A stretch of 64,000 bases of DNA. Source: Psilocybe azurescens. Its lineage: Eukaryota; Basidiomycota; Agaricomycetes; Agaricales; Agrocybaceae. The stretch spans positions 620,001 to 684,000 of the forward strand of contig JAJIRX010000668.1 in assembly GCA_023853785.1 (NCBI GenBank), written 5' to 3'. This document shows, piece by piece, positions 57,956 to 64,000 of this stretch. Each line of letters opens with the position of its first letter. Positions within the stretch are counted from its first letter, which is position 1. Under the pieces are notes generated by a model, which was not told the DNA's origin, ran no database searches, and worked only from the letters and a program-made list of their open reading frames with translations. The translations under genes were made by a program, and so were the position numbers.

Positions 57956-60169
57956 GCTAGGTTAGCATGTTTGTGGGTGCTTAAAAATAATGTACTAAAA
58001 GGAAAGAGGAAAAGGAGGAAAAAGAGAAAAAGGAGGCTTTTCCTGCTAATCTTATCTTATCTATTTTTCCTTCAGAAACCTTGTAATTACCTTGTTATTA
58101 ACACACCTAACTCAGTTCTAGTCCAAATTTTATAGCAAAAATTGTGCAAAATCTTAAAAATTCAGGGCTATTTACTACTTGTACAATATAGGCAAATTTT
58201 GGAGGGTAAGTATACTAATTTCCATTATCTCTACCCAGATGCTCACATGAGTGGGTTGGATGTCGACTACTTTTCCACCAGTCTTTATGATTACATGATG
58301 CACATGCATTAGGTCAATCTCTTTTGTTTTTAGCTTCAATGCAATCTATGTTGAAACATTTCCAACATGTTCCTTCTCCACATACATGTTTAAGACTAGG
58401 CTGCAACATATCAGATGGGATTCTGGTTGTTTCTGTTGTTAGATAGGGGTGCATGCCATACCATAACAGCATACAGCCATAAGGTTATGGTGGTCCTACA
58501 GCAATGTGTAGTTACAAAGCGCAGGTGAGAAACTCAGACATAGACAAAAAGTAAACAGCTATATATTATACCTGTAGTTACGAAGCGCAGGTGAGAAACT
58601 ACAGAACAAAGTAAGTAAAATAAAGAATCTAAATAGATGAAACATATGGACCTCAAACGTAGATGGAAAGTAAATGGCTGAGGTCCTACTATCGTAGATG
58701 AATTCTACGTACTGTCTACATGAGAAATACCATGTGGATTGTGTGCTACTGCATAGTTGAAAAGAAGGGAAAACAAATAGGCAGGGGGCTTGCCAAGGCC
58801 CCAGACGAAAGAAGAAAGTTGATGGCCGAATATAGTAGTTAGTAAATAGAAAGATAAGATAATGCAACAATTGTAGTCCAGACCAATTTCCCTCAACACA
58901 ATGGTTCTTCTGTATCCATACCATAAAGCACAAAATCAGATCCTTGACAGTACAGTTGGCAGTAAAAATGGTAAAATTAGCTGTACAGCTATTACCTGTC
59001 CCCAAATAAATGAAAACCTATTGTTTTAAGATTGAAAACAAACCACAGCATGTATGTCTGATTATTCATTGCAGTTTCAGCCTATCCACCCTGTTCTTTT
59101 ATCCAAAACAACCAAACTCTGCCCTAAATCATATCAAAATACCTGATTACCCACCTATTACCTCTGCAAGCATGTCGATTCCTGCCTCTTTGCACATGGT
59201 TTTTAGTGAAATATCAGACCTCACATTATAGGATCAGGTTGTACAAAAAAATACCACTCAAAATTTGCTGCTAACCAGCAACATACAGAGCTTTTCATCC
59301 CCATCGCTGTACCACCAAATACAGCTGTTAGGGCATCCACCGTACTGTAGCTGTATGTTGGTAGCTGTAAACTGTAAATATGGCGACAGCATGCAGTCCT
59401 ATTGTTAGATCTCACGATCTGCACTTCTACTATGAATAATAGTAATTTATATAAATGAGCAAGGCTTACCTGAATGGTTGATCCAAATCAGAAAACCCCA
59501 AGCCACCCTCAGAAGAAGCAGGAAGTGAACTTGAGAAAGGATAAACCAATTTAATTTTTTATTAAAATTTAAACCAGCTATCTACATACCTTCCTCTATC
59601 TACCAAGTCCTGAAATAGCTGTAAATCTTCTTCACCCAGTGAACCATAGATATTGGCATAATCCATGGTCCCAAAAGCATTTTCATATTCTCAATTCAGC
59701 CTTAATAAATATTAGGTATTCAATTTAATCTAGAACATACCATTAGAATTGCTATCCATAGTTCAAAGCTATCAGTTTGGCTGATCAGGAAAAATCTAGA
59801 GGTAATACACCATTAATACAGATATAACTGGTCTATATACATATTATAGATTAAATATTGCTATATGTACTGGGGGAAGACAAAAATATGAAGGGATAGG
59901 GAAAAATGAGGAGGGAGCAAGGAAAACTGAGAAGATCACTGAAAAGCGAAAGCACGGGAATGTCCGAAGAACGCACAGCCACTTGCTACAGCACAGCCAC
60001 TTACTACAGCACAGCCACTTACTACAGCACAGCCACTTGCTACAGCATAGCCACTTGCTACAGCACAGCCACTTGCTACAGCACAGCCACTTGCTACAGC
60101 ACAGCCACTTGCTACAGCACTGCCACTTGCTACAGCACTGCCACCACCCACAAGCATCCTAACCTAGCC
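57956..60169. mobile_element. Non-autonomous MULE-type element with 9-base target duplication
   Basis: The inverted ends are GGCTAGGTTAGCATGTTTGTGGGTG (left) and, inverted, GGCTAGGTTAGGATGCTTGTGGGTG (right), 23 of 25 identical. AGTCAGCTG flanks both sides (57947-57955 and 60170-60178), and 9-base duplications are characteristic of Mutator-like elements. The interior (2.2 kb) is AT-rich and has no transposase. It contains a direct repeat (about 58508 and 58573), a minus-strand gene-like fragment (DYANIYGSLGEEDLQLFQDL, about 59593-59668) that may be captured host sequence, and an 18-base tandem array at its right end. Confidence 0.85.
59973..60144 (+). repeat. 18-base tandem repeat, nine copies
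   Basis: GCACAGCCACTTGCTACA is repeated nine times (59973-60134) with few substitutions, plus a partial copy. It lies subterminally in the MULE-type element. It is open in several frames, but the repeated Cys/Tyr/Ser or Val/Ala/Ser peptides are by-products. Confidence 0.92.
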
Positions 60170-60330
60170 AGTCAGCTGCTCCTTTCCTCCATAGACGTCA
60201 TCATCTTGTTCATCCTTCTATCTTGTTTCTATATATACACCTGTAACCCAGTCGGTTGTTCTATCGATATACCGTGGTCCTGTCTTTCTCCGCATGGCTC
60301 TCAGTGAGCCTGGTGACGCCAGGCTTTCAG

Positions 60331-60580
60331 AATGACAGAATTGTTGCTTACGCCCGAATGGCGAGAGCTGTCCTCAAATCGAATGACAGTAAGATGCATC
60401 CGCTGCCGCCTTTTAACAACTATCCTTACGACATCAATTACTTCAGATAATCCAGGATGGTTACAAACAAGCCTGCTAGGAAACATTTAATCTGACGAAT
60501 CTGTGAGTCAACTGCTCCTTTCCTCCATAAACATCATCATCTTGTTCATCCCTCTATTTTATTTTCTATAACATATCTTT
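60331..60580 (+). repeat. Direct duplication, second copy (empty site)
   Basis: This is the uninterrupted copy of the sequence at 57774-57955 plus 60179-60250. At 60506-60514 it reads AGTCAACTG, the single-copy target corresponding to the duplicated AGTCAGCTG. Confidence 0.8.
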
Positions 60581-60605
60581 AGGCCTCTCAAAGATATACA
60601 TTATC

Positions 60606-61203
60606 ATGTCTTCCGAATCCCAGTCGTATACACCATCACCTCCTGTACCGTCTTCGAACGTCACCCCTGAGTCTTGCACCCGCAATCCACGGATCCATCG
60701 ACAGAGCGGGATACCATCTATTTCACGACCGCTGAGAGGGACGCCCAGTCCTAGTCCTGATATTGGGGCATGCTATCTGCGCACGGATGGTCAGGCAAAA
60801 ACCAAGAGCATGATGAGTACTGGGACTGGAAAGACGAGCGCGTGAAAGCCGAAAGCAACAGGTTACCAGATATTGTCTAAGACTCACCATGGGGACGATG
60901 TCTACGACAAACCTACTCCTGCTGCAGGAAACCCATTTTCGTACACATCCTCTTGCAGACGTCAAATCGCATCCATGCCTCAGGATTTGCCTTCGAATCT
61001 TCAAGCGCAAATCGATATCGACAACGACCGCCTTGCCAGAGGACTTGCCAGCGCTAGCCCTCCAATCGTCGACTTCACTCGTTTTGAGGATACATATCGA
61101 GGGCCCAGGATTGGAGATTTGGATGGGCTGGTCCCACATCGAAATTGGAGTACTCGCGAAGGCTTCGTGCGGGGATTATAAAAAATGGGATACAGAGCAG
61201 TAG
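60606..61203 (+). other. Hypothetical coding region, incomplete
   Basis: A Ser/Pro-rich start MSSESQSYTPSPPVPSSNVT (60606) is followed, one frame over, by EHDEYWDWKDERVKAESNRL (about 60805). In yet another frame come YDKPTPAAGNPFSYTSSCRR and DIDNDRLARGLASASPPIVD (about 60905-61060), ending near 61180. The pieces look like parts of one protein disrupted by frame changes or unrecognised introns. No domain was recognised. Confidence 0.35.
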
Positions 61204-61209
61204 CACGGG

Positions 61210-62091
61210 CGAGAAACTGTCTCTAAAGACGGAGACACCAACACCAGCCATGGTAGGGGTCGCTCCGCAGCTTCCCTGTCAGTCCCAGGAACAGCAGCAT
61301 TTCCTGCTCCAGCCAGGAAGCCTGATCCTCACTTGATCATATCCTCGCTTTGGGATATTCTTGGTAAATCGCAGTGCGTTGAGGTGCCCACTGATCAATG
61401 GTAATCTTTTGTCAGGCATATATCAGCCGCATCTCTTTCGATCTTTACCCAATGGCGCTTGCTTGCTTGAGCTCATTGGCACATTTGACTCCTAAGTGCC
61501 CCTACCAATCGAGCGTCCACACGATGGCCATGACCCCCAATGCCGGATTTGGGATCAATACATCCCTGCATCTTGAATCTAAGATAGAGGTCACCATGAA
61601 CCAGCATCTTTACATAAGCAGATAACAGCCCATTATTCCTTGGCCATAAATACTTTTCCTATATTTCTAAGACTACAAAATTGAAGCCTTTGATTGTTCT
61701 TACAACTTCCAGAAAACAGATTAAAAATTGAGAAACTTTTGAGAGAGTTATTGGCCATTCTTTAAAAAACAATGTTTTTTTAAAAGAAGTGTTTTTGTGC
61801 TTCCCTGTTCATTCTGCAACTTTTCAAAAATTTACTATCGACATTTTGCTGCAAATTAAGGGTTAGGGTTATTATGTAAGCTATCATAATGGGAAAAATG
61901 ATGGCTGTCGGTCACAGCAGTATCATCTGCTGACCTTCTCACATCAATCACACATCATTTGGGTGGAGATTTATGATCTCTAAGGCTCCTGAACCTATTC
62001 TCCCACCCTTTATGTTCTGTATGGTCTGGGATTGGTGTGAACTGGACAGCAACAAGCATGAGCACAAGGAGAGCAACAAGGCTACTACAGG
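61210..62091. other. No recognised gene
   Basis: AT-rich sequence with a two-copy telomere-like TTAAGGGTTAGGGTTATT at about 61857-61874. Nothing else is supported. Confidence 0.4.
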
Positions 62092-62840
62092 CAGTGTTGG
62101 ACTTAACCCTTAAACATTATTAACGTTTAAGGGTTAATAACATGTTAATGTTAAGGGTTAACATCAATTGAGGTGCATTCTAAGCCTTAATTAAGGCTTA
62201 AGATACATGATGCACCTAGGCAGTGGCCGATCAAGCTGTGAACATGCCTGGACTTGACATTTATCTCTTGTCTATTTTACTTCCATCATAACTATCCTTC
62301 ATTTTGTCCATCTTCTATCTTAGATGTACAATATACCTTGTAATACATGTGATGTGTACCACTGCTAACATTGACTTTTTTGTCCCTTTTATCCCCAAAA
62401 CTGACTAAGTTCACCTGGAAACATCCTATATCTCAGAGACGACAACACCAAGAAGTAGCTACACTCCATCCAATAACAATGCCCCCAGCAAAAGTCCTCT
62501 CTAGGATTACTTTCTGATAGGCAAGAAGCAGAATGCATCTCATGTTTGAGCCCATTGTTGTGGTTGCATTGAAAAGCAATGTCCCATGGGGGCATCAAGC
62601 CTGTATAGAGGAAGGTCGATTGATGGAATTGCTGGTGGACGAAGAGGTGGATGAAGCCAGGATACCTGATGACAGAGAGCTGGAGGGATCAGGCGATGAT
62701 TTCGAGGGTTGATAATAGCCTTCCTATTTTGGCCGAACCCTTAATAAACCCTTAAAATCAAAGTCTTAATTAAGGGTTATTTAAGACTTAAGGCTTAACA
62801 ACAAAATCTGGGGTTAATAACCCCTTAAGATCTAACACTG
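62092..62840. mobile_element. Small hAT-like non-autonomous element
   Basis: The ends are CAGTGTTGGACTTAACCC and, inverted, CAGTGTTAGATCTTAAGG. The flanking 8 bases are ACTACAGG (62084-62091) and ACTACAGA (62841-62848), 7 of 8 identical, as expected for hAT duplications. The subterminal regions are filled with TTAAGGGTTA words in both orientations (62100-62215 and 62735-62830) that fold on each other. The interior carries no transposase. Confidence 0.7.
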
Positions 62841-62848
62841 ACTACAGA

Positions 62849-64000
62849 ACTGATGGCAACATCAGCATTTGGGCAGAGGCATGGATTACCATTGATCGTC
62901 CTGCTCACCTGCACATACATGAGTCCTACAGAATTGACACACATTCTTGTCACCCAGCTGCTTTTACACCTTCTATCCTCACCCAACTTTTCTCTTATCA
63001 TCTATTTACTTGTGTTCTTCAGCCAGGTTGCTTTGGTTTGAGAGGAAAATGGTGTGGGCATTGAGGATCTGTTATGGATGTTTGGTGGCTGCATATTCAG
63101 AGCAGGGTCCATTCTCTTGTCCACTTCTCAGCTGATGGTGGAAGGTTGGTCTGCAGAGGAGATGTCTTTAATACTACGCAGGTGAGGAGGGAGAGGAAAG
63201 CAACAATGCTGTGGTTTTTCCACAGATGGGGCCCAATCTCAGAGGGCCAGTTTGATGTGGTGAGTGGATGACACCAAGATGGGTTTATTCAGGAGGACAC
63301 TGGCCAGAGAAAGTTCGGGGAATGATATCCTGTTGACCTGGCTTTTGCAAGAACAGTATGCATGTGGTGGTGGTGATGCAGAGAGACAAAAGCAGAAGGA
63401 GACGACTATGGTCATGTTCCCCAGATTTGGCTTGAAGCCTCTCAAGATCACTCAACACCCAAATTGAAGGTGTCAGGGTTTCTTCATTTATTTCTATTTT
63501 CATATGATTATCTTTTATCTTTTATCTTATCATTTTTATTTACCATTTGTCATATCTTTTATCTTTTTTAATATTTTGATCATTCCAGAAGTTTCCACCA
63601 TCACTTTTCTTATTACTCATCATGATCTTTATTACTCATTATTACTCATCCTTGACTTTTTTATTATTTATTATGATCTTTCTCATTACTTATCATGAAA
63701 TCTTGCTTAGTCAGTCATCTCTAGAGTAGTATAGATACTGCATATTTTGTAGATAGATCCCCTGCTTCAATTTCTTAGGATTTTCACCATCATTGATGAG
63801 AACTTTCAGATCATTGATTCCTCATAAATCTATCCTCTGCTCTCTTCTTATTCTCTACTCTTACTCTTTTGCTTATCTTTGTTGGTGGCCTTGTTACACT
63901 GATTTTAGTGTTGCTCTAACAGAAAGCTGCAATGACTTAGCTCAAAGAAAAGTCAAAACACAATGGTGCAGATGGTGTTGTACAGGAGATTGATATTGTC
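62849..64000. other. No recognised gene
   Basis: Short plus-strand open stretches (63074-63467) have mildly coding-like composition but no domain. From about 63480 the sequence is very T-rich with TTATTACTCATNATGATCTTT-like repetition. The window ends without a further recognisable feature. Confidence 0.35.

Noticed and set aside
59973..60144. CRISPR-like array
   Set aside because: Units are contiguous without spacers, and the genome is fungal.
59936..60157. Repetitive open frames over the 18-base array (Val-Ala-Ser or Cys-Tyr-Ser peptides)
   Set aside because: They exist only because 18 is a multiple of three. They have no independent coding evidence.

Overview
The window looks like nuclear DNA of a filamentous basidiomycete, most probably an Agaricomycete. 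Genes carry many short introns of roughly 45 to 70 bases with GT...AG ends. The recognisable families are typical of mushroom-forming fungi: fungal 7TM proteins of the DUF6533/DUF6534 type, RecQ-like helicase relics, HsbA, GH53, MYND-finger proteins and F-box-like relics. No rRNA, tRNA, CRISPR array or prokaryotic feature was recognised. All calls come from reading the sequence. Spliced models were accepted when the exon phases closed and the family motifs were continuous across junctions.

The left third (1-18,300) is mostly mobile and repeated DNA. It holds a miniature element with 54-base perfect terminal inverted repeats (1-302), then a nested palindromic element (2,011-3,108). Next is a large inverted repeat with arms of about 2.1 kb (3,108-5,175 and 8,013-10,172) around a 2.8 kb spacer. 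A decayed hAT transposon (about 10,390-14,334), a 159-base MITE and a decayed Mutator-like (SWIM-type) transposase follow.

The middle (19,300-42,000) is the gene-bearing part. It holds a secreted chitin deacetylase (CE4), a conserved hypothetical protein, a broken SRPK-like kinase tail, a secreted GH53 galactanase and a secreted hydrophobic surface-binding protein. These are followed by a MYND-finger protein, an MDR NAD(P)H oxidoreductase, two 7TM paralogues with the same seven-exon structure and a nitronate monooxygenase. Between the two paralogues lie relics of F-box-like and Efg1-like genes. The secreted group would fit growth on plant and fungal walls.

The right third (42,500-64,000) is again rich in elements. 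A RecQ-like helicase relic sits between inverted repeats of about 80 bases. F-box-like and membrane-protein relics follow. A GC-array element with inverted termini (52,808-54,751) lies directly upstream of the most interesting gene. There is also a MULE-type element with a perfect 9-base target duplication and an internal empty site, and a small hAT-like element.

The standout is the minus-strand gene at 50,470-52,711. It reads as one transcript joining a DUF2236 (mpaB / latex-clearing-protein type) haem oxygenase-like domain to a cis-prenyltransferase. If the fusion is real, one polypeptide would both build a cis-isoprenoid chain and oxidise an isoprenoid. The transferase part has a one-base frameshift in a run of five C, so the present copy may be damaged or the base may be a sequencing error.
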